From positions 62,001 to 126,000 of the forward strand of contig CAWBBW010000030.1 of the NCBI GenBank assembly GCA_963787135.1: a DNA stretch of 64,000 nucleotides, written 5' to 3'. Origin of the DNA: Roseiarcus sp963787135 (GTDB lineage: Bacteria > Pseudomonadota > Alphaproteobacteria > Rhizobiales > Beijerinckiaceae). The notes under the pieces are model-generated. The model was not told the origin of the DNA. It made no database searches and saw only the letters and a program-made list of their open reading frames with translations. Both the position numbers and the translations under genes were made by a program. Below, piece by piece: positions 25,255-34,821 of this stretch (position 1 is the stretch's first letter; each line of letters opens with the position of its first letter).

Positions 25255-26592
25255 GGCGGGCGCGACGGCGGTCTCCGTGTCCTCAGTGAGGTCGACGGCG
25301 ACTTGCCCGGAGAGAACTTCCCTCGCGAGGGCGACGTCGAGGTCTCGCTCCCAAGCCGCGACAACCACGGTCGCCACGCAATTGCCGATCAAATTGCCCA
25401 GTGCCCGAGCCATGCCGATAAACCAGTCGATCGACAGCACGAGGACGAGCCCGATCGCCGGGATCGCGGGGACAGCGTTCAGGGTGGCGGCGAGGATGAC
25501 GATCGCCGACCCGGGCACCCCGTGAGCTCCCTTGGAGGTCACCAGGGAAATGGCGAGGATCAGGAGAAGGTCGCTGAAAGAGAGCGGCGTGTTGGTCGCC
25601 TGGGCGATGAACACAGCCGCGAGCGTGAGATAGATTGAGAAGGCGTCCAGATTGAACGAGTAGCCAGTCGGCACGACCAGGCCGACAACGGACGGATCGA
25701 CCCCCATGCGCTCGAGCTTGCGCATGATCTGCGGCAGAACCGCGTCGGACGACGCGGTCGCCAGAACGATCGTCAGCTCCTCGCGGAAGTAGCTGAGGAA
25801 GCGGAGGATGCTCAGTCCGGTGAAGACGCGCATGACCGCCCCCAGCACGACGAGCACGAACAGCGCGACGGCGAGCCAGAAGACGACCACCAGCGAGGCA
25901 AGCTGCTCAAGCGAGCCGACGCCGTATTCACCGACCGTATAGGCCACCGCGCCCAGAACGCCGAGCGGCGCCAGCCGCACGATCAGCCCCATGGCGCGGA
26001 ACAGCACCTTCGAGACCATTTCGATGAGGTCCGCGACGGGTTTTGCGGGCTCGCCGACGAGCGCAAGGCTGACGCCGAAGACGATGGCGAAGAACAGCAC
26101 CTGAAGCACGTCGTTGCGCGCCAGCGCATCGAACACGGTGGTGGGGATGATGTTGAGGATGAAGCCGCCAATCCCGCCGCCGTGCAGCTTGTGGGCGTTG
26201 TCGGCATATGTGCTCAGCGCATGCGCGTCGAGCTTCGAGACGTCGATGTTCATGCCCTCGCCCGGGCGGATGAGGTAGGCGAGGATCAGCCCCACTGCGA
26301 GGGCGACGGTGGTCATGACTTCGAAGTAGAGAAGCGCCTTGATTCCGACGCGTCCGACCCTCCGAAGATCGCCGGCGCCGGCAATGCCGTGCACCACTAC
26401 GCAAAAGACGATCGGCGCCACAATCATCGTAATCAGCTTGAGGAAAGCATCGGAAAAGAATTTCAGGCCGATGGCGAAATCGGGCGTCGCCACGCCGAGC
26501 GCGACGCCAAGGACGAGCCCTGCGACCACTTGCGCGAAGAGCGATTTATAAAGGGGTCTGCGAGGGGCGGCGGGAGCTGCGGCGGACGTCAT
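25249..26592 (-). CDS. dctA: C4-dicarboxylate/proton (glutamate-type) symporter, DctA
   Basis: 447 aa from the ATG at 26592. About eight transmembrane segments plus two re-entrant loops typical of the DAACS family. Landmarks: FLKLITMIVAPIVFCVVVHG, VLATASSDAVLPQIM (serine-rich hairpin), VVPTGYSFNLDAFSIYLTLA (the substrate/cation site) and GVPGSAIVILAATL. It imports succinate, fumarate and malate. The reading frame is open far upstream because an extra base in the neighbouring PEP-CTERM gene fuses the two; the true start is set by the start of similarity. The usual regulators DctB/DctD are not nearby. Confidence 0.92.
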   Translation of the reverse strand: MTSAAAPAAPRRPLYKSLFAQVVAGLVLGVALGVATPDFAIGLKFFSDAFLKLITMIVAPIVFCVVVHGIAGAGDLRRVGRVGIKALLYFEVMTTVALAVGLILAYLIRPGEGMNIDVSKLDAHALSTYADNAHKLHGGGIGGFILNIIPTTVFDALARNDVLQVLFFAIVFGVSLALVGEPAKPVADLIEMVSKVLFRAMGLIVRLAPLGVLGAVAYTVGEYGVGSLEQLASLVVVFWLAVALFVLVVLGAVMRVFTGLSILRFLSYFREELTIVLATASSDAVLPQIMRKLERMGVDPSVVGLVVPTGYSFNLDAFSIYLTLAAVFIAQATNTPLSFSDLLLILAISLVTSKGAHGVPGSAIVILAATLNAVPAIPAIGLVLVLSIDWFIGMARALGNLIGNCVATVVVAAWERDLDVALAREVLSGQVAVDLTEDTETAVAPAA

Positions 26593-26702
26593 CGGACCCC
26601 TTTGAGCGATCGTGGGATCGGTCCGGCTACGCAAAAGCCTTGCCACGCTCGAACTCATATGTCGCCGCGGATGGTCTCCATCCCAGCGAGGGAGGCGACG
26701 CG

Positions 26703-27771
26703 TCAGATTCCGGTTGACTGCTTCGACTTTCGACGGGCGGCATAACCAAGGCCTGGCGAAGCCGAGCAGGATCATCGCCCAGGTCGAGGGCTCGGGGATG
26801 ACGGGGACGGCGGTTGCCGCCCAGACAAAGGTTCCGCCGCCGCCGCCACCACCACCAAAGCCATACCCGCCTTGGCCGCCGACCGCGATGTCCAGGACGA
26901 AGCCGGCGGGGAGTTCGATATAGCCGGAAACCTCGGCGCCAAAGCCGCCTTCCCCGTTTATGGCGCCGATGCTGTTCACCGGGCCGCCTTGCCCGCCGTC
27001 CGCCTCGATCCAGTAGAGGCCGGTTGTGGCCGCGGTAAATAGGACGACGCCCCCGCTGTAGGAGATCGTCGTCGTCACGCCGCCTGTCTCAATCTCGACA
27101 AAGCCGTCGTAGCCGGGGAGGTCGCCGCCGTTCGGCGTGCCATTGGCGCCCGCGGTCATAGTGACGCCGGTGAATTGGCTTTCGACATAGGAGCCGCCGC
27201 CCCCGCCGGCCTGGGAGAGGACCACGCCACTCGAATTCTTATATTGCGCCGAGCCTCCGCCACCGCCCGAATATCCGCCTCCGCCGCCGCCCGCGCCGCC
27301 TGGGCCTCCGGCGCCGCCGCCTCCGAATCCACCGGACCCCGATACGCCGAAAGAGCCCGTCACGCCGAGGCCGCCGGCGAAGGTCGGATAGCTCAAGCCC
27401 CCGGGCCCGCCGGGGGTAAAGGCGCCGTGGATTGAGCCGCCATTGCCGTGGCCACCGTTTTGGAGCCACCCGGCCCCTCCGCCGCCATTGCCGCCGCCGA
27501 TATAGAACCCACCACCGCCCCCGCCGCCGGCGGTCCCGCCGAAGCCGCCGCCGTCGGTGAAGCTGGCCAAGCCAGTCTGGCCGGAGGTCGTGATCTGGCC
27601 CGGTCCGCCAGGATGGAACGAGCCGCTTTCGCCGCCACCGCCCCCGCCGCCCGCAACGAGGAGGGGTATGACGCTGGCGGCCGCCGGAACGCACCAAACC
27701 AAGCCCACGGCCAACGTCAAACCCGCGACGCCCCCAACCGAACACATCCGCAGAAAGCTTCTATTGTCCAT
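26703..27771 (-). CDS. Glycine-rich PEP-CTERM surface protein (frameshifted in this sequence)
   Basis: Start at the ATG 27771 with GGGGGAAG upstream. A signal peptide (VGGVAGLTLAVGLVWCVPAAA) leads into LLVAGGGGGGG and a mature region dominated by Gly (GGGGF, GGAGG) with beta-type strands. The tail is a PEP-CTERM signal: VIPEPSTWAMILLGFA, after which the frame breaks. Removing one base (the T at 26754 on the plus strand) restores GLGYAARRKSK followed by a stop at 26703, the expected helix and basic end, giving about 355 aa. PEP-CTERM tails are processed by exosortase and tie to extracellular polysaccharide; no exosortase gene is in the window. Confidence 0.8.
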
Positions 27772-28212
27772 AGAACTTCCCCCGCGACGACTGACAGCCA
27801 GACTACCAAAACCTACGCAGAGAACTGTGAATTTGTCAATAGATAGTCCGCAGTTAATCTGCTCCGCACGCACAATTTTTCTGTTTTCCCAGTCCTTCAC
27901 AAACTAAACCTAATGCATTTTGGCTCGAAAACATGCTGTTTACGCCCGTATTCTTGTCTATCCAGTCTAAATCCGTCGCGAAGCTTCCTACGCGGCTTCC
28001 TGATCACAACGGGCGGGTTGCATTGCTGCGCAAGCTCCGTTGAGGCGGCGGGGGCTCACCTGATCGTGTTTGCTCTCAGAACCGATAGGCAAGAGCCTTG
28101 CCACACTGAAGGCGCCGAGGCCCTCCATCATCGCCCTGCTGGCGCCGGTCGTTGTTCGGGCGGCTGGAAACGCGCGGCGCGTCTTTAAGCCGGCGACCAA
28201 TGGGAGGACGCC
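27772..28212. other. 440-bp intergenic region between divergent PEP-CTERM and NHL genes
   Basis: The first 180 bp (about 27780-27960) are AT-rich and should hold the PEP-CTERM gene promoter and leader. The rest is GC-rich with only short open frames lacking motifs. A strong ribosome site (GGAGG) precedes the TTG start of the NHL gene at the right end. No RNA gene or repeat recognised. Confidence 0.35.
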
Positions 28213-29355
28213 TTGAAACATTGGAACTCGGACTGCCCTTGCTGCGGCGAAGCGTTGCGCGGCGCCTGGAATCGCCGGAGATTTCTTGCCGCCGCCGGTG
28301 GAGGCGCCCTCGGGCTGTCGGTCGCCCGCTTCGCCTTCGCCGAAGACGTTCCGACGATCGCCTATGAATTGGTTCCCGATCTCCTGCGCCTGCCGCCGGA
28401 TCTCTACCTCGGCGAGGTTTCAGGCGTCGCGCTCAATTCCAAGGGCCATATCTTTGTCCTGCATCGCGGTAACACGACCGGGCCCGCCTATGGCGCGGCG
28501 GCCGCGCAGTTGCTCGAGTTCGACGCCGACGGCAATTACCTGCGCGAGATCGGCCACAACCTCTACGCCTGGTCCTTCGCCCATACGGTGAAGGTCGACG
28601 TGCAAGACAATGTCTGGGTCACCGACAAAGGCTCGGACATGGTGATCAAATTCACGCCGGAAGGCCGGGTAGACATGGTCTTCGGACGCAAGCAGGAGGC
28701 CTCGGACGAGGACACGGCGCCCCTGAAGCATCCAAACCCGCCGCTGCCGGCGCGCGACGGATTTTTCCGCCAGGTAACCGACGTGGCGTGGGACGCCGCA
28801 GGCAATGCTTACATCAGCGACGGCTACATCAATTCCCGCGTCGCCAAGGTCGACAGGGACGGCAATTGGCTCAAATCCTGGGGCGAGCGCGGCACGGGTC
28901 CGGGGCAGTTCCACACGCCGCACAGCATTGCGGTCGACGCAGGCGGCAGCGTCTATGTCGGCGACCGCAGCAACCGCCGCATTCAGGTTTTCGACGGCGA
29001 GGGCACATTTCTGCGTCAGTTCACCATCGACGCGCCCGTGCCTCCTGATGCAAAGCCGGCGATTGGCGATATGCCAGACGAGGCCACACTGGCCGCTGGC
29101 ACATTCGCGCCCGGAGCGCCTTGGGCGATCTGCTTCACGCCGCCGCCGAACCAGTTTCTCTACGTTTCCGACGGCTTTCCCGGCCGCATTTACAAGCTGA
29201 CCCTCGAAGGAAAATTGCTGGGAATGTTGGGGCGGTCCGGCAAGAGGCTGAAACAATTCGGCTGGATTCACGAAATGGCCTGCCCGGCGCCGAACGTGCT
29301 TTTTGTCGCCGAGCTTTTGAACTGGCGGGTGCAGAAGCTGTTGCTGGAAGGCTGA
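28213..29355 (+). CDS. Tat-exported NHL-repeat protein (peptidylglycine alpha-amidating lyase-like)
   Basis: 380 aa from a TTG start placed 6 nt after GGAGG. The N-terminus carries a Cys motif (SDCPCCGEALRG) ahead of a twin-arginine signal (NRRRFLAAAGGGALGLS). The mature part is a six-bladed NHL propeller: repeats include YLGEVSGVALNSKGHIFVLH, VKVDVQDNVWVTDKGSDMVI, VTDVAWDAAGNAYISDGYIN and HSIAVDAGGSVYVGDRSNRR. The blade pattern matches peptidyl-alpha-hydroxyglycine lyase-like bacterial proteins, whose substrates are unknown. It acts in the periplasm or outside the cell. The gene stands alone. Confidence 0.83.
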   Translation: MKHWNSDCPCCGEALRGAWNRRRFLAAAGGGALGLSVARFAFAEDVPTIAYELVPDLLRLPPDLYLGEVSGVALNSKGHIFVLHRGNTTGPAYGAAAAQLLEFDADGNYLREIGHNLYAWSFAHTVKVDVQDNVWVTDKGSDMVIKFTPEGRVDMVFGRKQEASDEDTAPLKHPNPPLPARDGFFRQVTDVAWDAAGNAYISDGYINSRVAKVDRDGNWLKSWGERGTGPGQFHTPHSIAVDAGGSVYVGDRSNRRIQVFDGEGTFLRQFTIDAPVPPDAKPAIGDMPDEATLAAGTFAPGAPWAICFTPPPNQFLYVSDGFPGRIYKLTLEGKLLGMLGRSGKRLKQFGWIHEMACPAPNVLFVAELLNWRVQKLLLEG

Positions 29356-29456
29356 CGCGATACGAGTACGCGACAGCGCCCGAGGCGGGCGGCGTCTCGT
29401 GGGCGACTTAGGTCAACCCGGGCGCGCGCCCGCGACGAGATTCTCCGGCCTCGCCT

Positions 29457-30487
29457 TCAGGCTGCGCGCCGCAAGCTCATTTCCGCCAGGGTCGCGCCGC
29501 CCTGTTTGGTCAGGCGATAGGGGGCCTCGAACCCGTCTTCTATTTTCACCACCAACCGTTTGCGCTTCAGGTACTGCATGAGCGCATTGATCGATCGCTG
29601 CGGTATGTTCGTCAGATGCTTCACGTCCCTGATCCGCAGCGCGTCCGCGTCGCTGATCGTTTGCAGCACAAGGCGGATACGATCCGATCGCACCGGCAGG
29701 CGTAACGGCGGGGGACTCGTTTCGAGGGAGCGAACTGCGGATGTTCGAGGCCGGCCGCAGTCAGCCGAAAAGCCGGCGCGCCGCTCGGGCTTTCGACAAT
29801 CTCGACCAACCCGCCCTCAAGCAATTTATCGAGGCTCCGTTCGATATCGCATCGAGCCAGTGTCTTCAGCATCATCAGGCTCGAGACATCCGCGGCGCGC
29901 TCTGCCGGGACCGCCGACAGCACCCGGGTCTCGTCACGGGCCAGGACAGCGGTCTCGTCGTCGGCCCGCTTGATCAGCCAGGACGGATGATCCGGGTCAA
30001 CAAAAATAATTCGTCCGCGCGCTTGGAGTTGGATGAGTAGTTGTCCAACTCTCTCGCGGGAGAACCCCGACTCGTGCGCGAGGGTGGAGGCGCCCTTTGG
30101 CCGGTCCAGCAAATCGAGCAGACGTCGGCCGCTGGGTCCGGGCTGAGGGCATCCGGGGTCGCGTTGCGGCCTATCCGCCAGATCGAATTGGAGCTGCGCG
30201 TCGGGCCCAGGCGGCCGGCCTTTCTTGACGCGCAGATCGGCGACGGTTTCGAAGTCGCAGGTCTCGCCGGTCTTGGTAGCGGACCACAGCTTCGAGTCGC
30301 TCCGTCTGGCAAGGCCCAACTCCGCGAGCTTGCGAAGGGCCGTCTCTGTCTTCTTGAGGTCGAGCTTCGCCGCGCCTGCGATCCTTCTTTGGGAGAAGCC
30401 GGGATCCCGCAGAACCATGAGGCAAGCGGCCTGCGATTTGGTCAGGACCCGGGGATTCGGAACAGCTTTTTTCATCGAAGAGTCCAT
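29457..30487 (-). CDS. Multi-winged-helix (MarR-like) DNA-binding protein, frameshifted near the C-terminus
   Basis: The frame from 30487 gives 288 aa with repeated winged-helix-like modules (LTKSQAACLMVLRDPGFSQR, RRLLDLLDRPKGASTLAHES, SSLMMLKTLARCDIERSLDK). It then drifts into Arg/Cys-rich nonsense after about residue 250. A second minus-strand frame (29457-29720) continues naturally with RSDRIRLVLQTISDADALRI and another HTH (LTNIPQRSINALMQYLKRKR). One missing base near 29700-29730, next to a run of five G, would join them into about 343 aa. It is probably one regulator or DNA-binding protein. A palindrome sits just upstream of its start. Confidence 0.65.
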
Positions 30488-30491
30488 ATCG

Positions 30492-30507
30492 ATTCGAAAT
30501 ATCGAAT
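30492..30507. promoter_or_regulatory. Palindrome immediately upstream of the winged-helix gene; candidate autoregulatory operator
   Basis: ATTCGA (30492-30497) and TCGAAT (30502-30507) are perfect arms around a 4-nt AATA centre. The site ends 5 nt from the start codon, and an ATATCGA half-site is repeated beside it. Its position would block translation initiation or transcription of the adjacent DNA-binding protein gene. Confidence 0.4.
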
Positions 30508-30620
30508 TATGAGCCTTGGCCCTTCGCTGCGCGCCCTTTCGTTGCGTCCATCCACAATTTCTTCGTCGCCGCGCTCGCTGAGCTAGACGCCGCGGTCGGC
30601 GGTCGCGTCGTATGTGACGC

Positions 30621-31655
30621 CTATTTTGACCGCAGCTTCTCCGCCGCGCGGGGGGCGAAATAGGTCAAGACCCCGTCGGCGCCGGCGCGCTTGAAGGCGA
30701 TGAGGCTCTCCATCATCGCCTTGTCGCCGTCGATCCAGCCTCTCTCTGCCGCCGCCATGATCATCGAATATTCGCCGCTGACCTGATAGGCGAAGGTCGG
30801 CGCGCCGAACTCGTCCTTCACCCGGCGGATGATGTCGAGATAGGGCATGCCGGGCTTGACCATCACCATGTCGGCGCCTTCGTCGAGGTCGAGCGCGACT
30901 TCCCGCAACGCCTCGTCGCTGTTGGCCGGATCCATCTGATAGGTGCGCTTGTCGCCTTTGAGCGCGCCCGCGGAGCCGAGCGCGTCGCGGAACGGCCCGT
31001 AGAAGGCGGAGGCGTATTTCGCCGCGTAAGCCAGGATCTGTACGTCGAGGAAGCCCTCGGCGTCGAGCGCCTCGCGGATGGCGCCAACCCGCCCGTCCAT
31101 CATGTCGGACGGCGCGATCACGTCGGCCCCGGCGCGCGCCTGGTTCAGCGACTGGCGCACCAGCGCCTTGACCGTCTCGTCGTTGAGGATGCGGATGTCG
31201 CCGCTTTCGTGTTCGTGCACGAGGCCGTCATGGCCGTGGCTCGTATAGGGGTCGAGCGCGACGTCGGTGACGAGGCCCAAGGCGGGGAACTCGCGCTTGA
31301 TCGCCCGGCAGGCTTTGCAGACGAGATTGCTCTCGTTGAAGGCCTCCGACCCATGCTCGTCCTTCAGATGCGGCTCGGTATAGGGGAAGAAGGCGATCGC
31401 AGGGATATCGAGCTTCATCGCGCGCTCGGCCTCGCGCACCGCCTCGTCGACGCTGAGCCGGTCGACGCCGGGCATCGCGGCGACCGGAACGCGCTTGGCT
31501 TTGCCCTCGACGAGAAAGAGCGGCCAGATGAGGTCGCTTGTCGTCAGCACATGTTCGGAGACGAGGCGCCGCGCCCATTCGGCCTTGCGGTTGCGGCGGG
31601 GCCTGTGGGCGATGTCGAGCCGGTGGGCTTCCGAGATGCGGGACGGCTTGTTCAA
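30621..31655 (-). CDS. hemB: Porphobilinogen synthase (delta-aminolevulinic acid dehydratase)
   Basis: 344 aa from a TTG start with a very strong AGGAGGAGC ribosome site. It joins two ALA molecules to porphobilinogen in tetrapyrrole synthesis. Active-site Lys are in ADMVMVKPGMPYLD and nearby AYAAKYASAFYG. The zinc-ligand Cys cluster of other bacteria is replaced by DVALDPYTSHGHDG, which places it with the Mg/K-dependent type common in alphaproteobacteria. It feeds heme for cytochromes such as the decaheme PioA, and probably cobalamin or bacteriochlorophyll. Confidence 0.95.
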   Translation of the reverse strand: MNKPSRISEAHRLDIAHRPRRNRKAEWARRLVSEHVLTTSDLIWPLFLVEGKAKRVPVAAMPGVDRLSVDEAVREAERAMKLDIPAIAFFPYTEPHLKDEHGSEAFNESNLVCKACRAIKREFPALGLVTDVALDPYTSHGHDGLVHEHESGDIRILNDETVKALVRQSLNQARAGADVIAPSDMMDGRVGAIREALDAEGFLDVQILAYAAKYASAFYGPFRDALGSAGALKGDKRTYQMDPANSDEALREVALDLDEGADMVMVKPGMPYLDIIRRVKDEFGAPTFAYQVSGEYSMIMAAAERGWIDGDKAMMESLIAFKRAGADGVLTYFAPRAAEKLRSK

Positions 31656-31894
31656 TGAACGCTCCTCCTGAAGCTGTTATAAGGCAATGCTCCTTCCTTG
31701 CGCCACCGGATGTCGTCGCTGCGTGTTCCCAATGGGCGAAGGTCTAGACCGTCGAAATTGAGAGCCTCGGAGCCTGTGAAAAAGATGGAGTCCAAAAATA
31801 CTTGTTTCGCGGACTCCGGACGTCTGTTAGTTAAGTCTCGGCCCACGCTGTAATTGTTTGGGTGTTCGATAGTCCTCTCAAACGCCACACCTAC

Positions 31895-33112
31895 ATGCCA
31901 ACCGCAGCTTCAATTCGAATTTCGGGAATTACCCTTGAGAATTTTAAGGCTTTTGAACAATATACTTTAACCTTCGAGCAAGTCAATATCTTGGTTGGCC
32001 CAAATAATTCTGGAAAATCCACAATTATAGGTGCGCTCCGTGCTCTTGACAGCGGCCTAAGAATAGCGAGATCGCGCAAACCAGAGCGAGTATATTTCGA
32101 TGACGACAGTGAAATCGGATATAGGATTCCAAAAGATAGTCTACCAATTTCGCTTGAAAACGTGCACAGCAATTACAACTCTGAGAGGAGCACGATAACT
32201 TTTAGATTAAGTAACCGAAACCAAATTCATTTAATTTTTGCTGCTGACGGCGGTTGCGTGCTAATTCCAGAAGTAAATGGCGAGATAGTAAGAAGTGCGG
32301 CAGCTTTTAAAAAATATTTCCCGATATCGCTTACTGTTGTTCCAGTCTTAGGTCCTGTCGAACATAACGAAGTCCGACGAGAAAGGAGCACTGTTGTCGA
32401 GGGACTTTCAACGCACCGGGCCTCGCGTCATTTTCGAAGCTATTGGCACTATTTTTCTGATGGCTTTGATGAATTTGCCGCTCTCGTCAAATCAACCTGG
32501 CCCGGGATGGAAGTGGAGCCTCCCGAACCCGACCCGTCGAATAACTATCTTACCATGTTCTGTCGTGAAGAGCGGATGACTTGCGAATTATACTGGGTCG
32601 GATTCGAATTCCAAATTTGGTGCCAGCTCTTGACGCATCTATCAAGGGCAAAAGGTAGCTCGCTTGTCGTTGTCGATGAACCTGAGACGTACCTTCATCC
32701 CGATGTGCAACGTCAACTGCTCGGAATTGTCCGAGATATCGGCGCGGATGTCGTGTTCGCCACCCACTCCAGCGAGATCATGTCGGAGGCTGATCCTTCT
32801 GAAATCGTACTTATCAACAAGAGAAGACGAACAGGAGAGCGACTAAAAGACGTTGTTGGAGTTCAGAGAGCGCTCGACGCTGTGGGGTCCGCGCAGAATA
32901 TCACGCTGACAGCGCTCGCACGTAGCAGGAGGGTCTTGTTTGTCGAGGGGGAAGATGACTTTAGGCTTCTTCGGCGGTTCGCACGTCGACTTGGGCTGAC
33001 AGAGTTAGCCGCGGGAATGGGCATTATCGCGCTTCCATCTGGCGGCTTCGGCTCCTGGCAAAGGGTAACAACTCTTGCCTCGGGAATCGCAGACGCCCTT
33101 GGCGCCCCACTA
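31895..33112 (+). pseudogene. OLD-like AAA ATPase/TOPRIM nuclease, 5' part, interrupted by an IS630 element
   Basis: 406 codons from the ATG at 31895 (a GTG at 31862 is an alternative). Walker A is VGPNNSGKSTIIGALRAL; the ABC-like Walker B is SSLVVVDEPETYLHPDVQRQ followed by the switch His in VVFATHSSEI. The TOPRIM domain begins RRVLFVEGEDDFRLLRRFA. The frame is cut inside the TOPRIM domain after GIADALGAPL by the IS. Removing the IS and one copy of TA joins it in frame to the 3' part at 34261, giving about 592 aa in all. Such proteins are ATP-dependent nucleases, often in phage defence (OLD, GajA). Its base composition is AT-richer than the neighbours, which suggests transfer. Confidence 0.85.
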
Positions 33113-34258
33113 GTGGATCGCGTCTGACATTTGAATCCCGAGGGGGATTCCTGTCGGACTCGCGGCGTGCAAGTCTGCGGCATGCGCCCTGGCATTTCCA
33201 TATCCGTCACGCCCGCCGACCTTGATCGGCTCGTCGCTCTGGTCAAAGACCGCAACGCACCGCAGAAGCATGTCTGGCGGGCGCAGATCGTATTGCTGAG
33301 CGCCAGGGGCGCCGGGACGAACGCGATCATGTGCGAGACGGGCAAGTCCAAGACCTGCGTCTGGCGCTGGCAAGAGCGTTTCGCCGCCGAAGGCGTGGAC
33401 GGACTTTTGCGCGACAAAACGCGGCCTTCGCGCATCCCGAAGCTCGATCCCTCGGTCGCCGAGCGTGTCGTCGCGCTGACCATGGAGGCGCCGCCGCACG
33501 AAGCGACGCACTGGACCGGTTCGGCAATGGCGGGGGCGGCTGGCGTCAGCGTCAGCTCCGTGCAGCGCATCTGGCGCGCGCACGGGCTCCAGCCGCATCG
33601 GGTCCGGCAGTTCAAGCTGTCCAATGACCCAGCCTTCGTCGAGAAGCTGCGCGACGTCGTTGGGCTCTATGTGGATCCCCCGGCGCACGCCGTCGTGCTC
33701 AGCGTCGACGAAAAGAGCCAGATCCAGGCGCTCGACCGAACCCAGCCCGGCCTGCCGCTCAAGAAAGGCCGCGCCGGAACCATGACCCACGACTACAAGC
33801 GGAACGGGACGACGACCCTGTTTGCGGCGATGAACGTGCTCGACGGAACCGTCATCGGCCGCAACATGCAGCGCCACCGGCATCAGGAGTTCATCCGCTT
33901 CCTCAACGCCGTCGAGCGCGAAGTTCCCGTCGGCAAGACCGTCCATGCGATCCTCGACAACTACGCCGCCCACAAGCATCCCGCCGTGCGCCAATGGCTC
34001 GCGCGCCATCCGCGCTGGACCTTCCACTTCACGCCGACCTCGTCCTCCTGGCTCAACGCCGTCGAGGGCTTCTTCGCCATCCTGACCAAGCGGAGTCTCA
34101 AGCGCGGCGTGTTCCGATCCGTCACAGACCTACAGGCCGCCATCAACCGCTTCCTCGAAGATCACAACACCCACTCGAAGCCGTTCCAATGGGTCGCCGA
34201 CCCCGACAAAATCGTCGCCGCCGTCAGACGAGGGCATCAGGCGTTAAATTCGATCCAC
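33113..34258 (+). mobile_element. IS630-family insertion sequence, 1146 bp, with TA target duplication
   Basis: The ends are GTGGATCG (33113-33120) and its inverse CGATCCAC (34251-34258), with weaker similarity further in. A TA lies on each side (33111-33112 and 34259-34260), the target-site duplication expected of IS630/Tc1-mariner elements. It encodes one full-length DDE transposase and interrupts an OLD-like gene. GC content is higher than in the interrupted gene. The exact repair of the host frame when it is removed suggests a recent insertion. Confidence 0.92.
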
Positions 34259-34261
34259 TAG
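33182..34261 (+). CDS. IS630-family transposase
   Basis: 359 aa from the ATG at 33182. It has an N-terminal HTH pair (AGTNAIMCETGKSKTCVWRW, GVSVSSVQRIWRAHGL), then a DDE catalytic domain with Asp in VVLSVDEKSQIQAL, Asp in HAILDNYAAHKHPA and Glu in WLNAVEGFFAILTK (D, D-x34-E spacing expected for the family). The stop codon TAG uses the TA of the target duplication plus the next host base, so the ORF ends exactly at the element boundary. It is apparently intact and potentially active. Confidence 0.92.
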   Translation: MRPGISISVTPADLDRLVALVKDRNAPQKHVWRAQIVLLSARGAGTNAIMCETGKSKTCVWRWQERFAAEGVDGLLRDKTRPSRIPKLDPSVAERVVALTMEAPPHEATHWTGSAMAGAAGVSVSSVQRIWRAHGLQPHRVRQFKLSNDPAFVEKLRDVVGLYVDPPAHAVVLSVDEKSQIQALDRTQPGLPLKKGRAGTMTHDYKRNGTTTLFAAMNVLDGTVIGRNMQRHRHQEFIRFLNAVEREVPVGKTVHAILDNYAAHKHPAVRQWLARHPRWTFHFTPTSSSWLNAVEGFFAILTKRSLKRGVFRSVTDLQAAINRFLEDHNTHSKPFQWVADPDKIVAAVRRGHQALNSIH

Positions 34262-34821
34262 CAATTGCTGCGATCTATGACCGAGACTATCACTGCGACG
34301 AGCAGATCGATGAAGTGGTTAATGCGCTTTCAGGACAACTAAAGCTGGCGCACGTCCATAAGTGTAAGGAAATAGAGAATTATCTTCTCAATCCATATGT
34401 TCTTGACCGTGTTCTCGACCGACTTCTCGAGGAACGTGCGGCACGTGAGGGAGTTGGCGTTGAAGGTCGACCGAGCGCTGCCGATATGCTTCTCGAAATA
34501 ACAAATCCAATGAGGGACGACGTGTTATCGCAGCTTACGGCCAGACGCGGCGACTATCTCAGAAATACAAGAAGGGATTCGTCAGTTATCAATCGTGAAA
34601 CAATAGTTTTATTCGACCGCCTCTGGAATGACTTAACAAGGAGGCTGACGATCGTACCCGGCAAAGACGTGCTACATGCGCTCAGACGAAAAATCCAGGA
34701 GAAGTTTGGCGTATCTCTGACGGATGCTCGTATCGTTGAGGCTATGCGTCGAGATGACATTCCATCTGATTTGCAAAGCCTCCTCCGAGTTCTTGATCGT
34801 TTCCGACAGACTGCACCGTAA
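34261..34821 (+). pseudogene. OLD-like AAA/TOPRIM nuclease, 3' part after the IS630 insertion
   Basis: 187 codons including the stop. It opens with AIAAIYDRDYHCDEQIDEVV, whose D-x-D (YDRD) is the TOPRIM metal-binding motif separated from the Glu in the 5' part. It continues with KCKEIENYLLNPYVLDRVLD and a helical tail. It is in the frame needed to follow codon CTA at 33110-33112. Without the 5' part it has no start codon or promoter of its own, so it is presumably not made. Confidence 0.82.

Noticed and set aside
26820..27660. A DNA-level GC-rich tandem repeat or structural element
   Set aside because: The pattern is explained by Gly codons of the PEP-CTERM protein, with synonymous variation.
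31652..31888. A 78-codon minus-strand frame overlapping the hemB start
   Set aside because: No motif or ribosome site. It overlaps the TTG start of hemB, which has a perfect Shine-Dalgarno, so it is more likely upstream leader.
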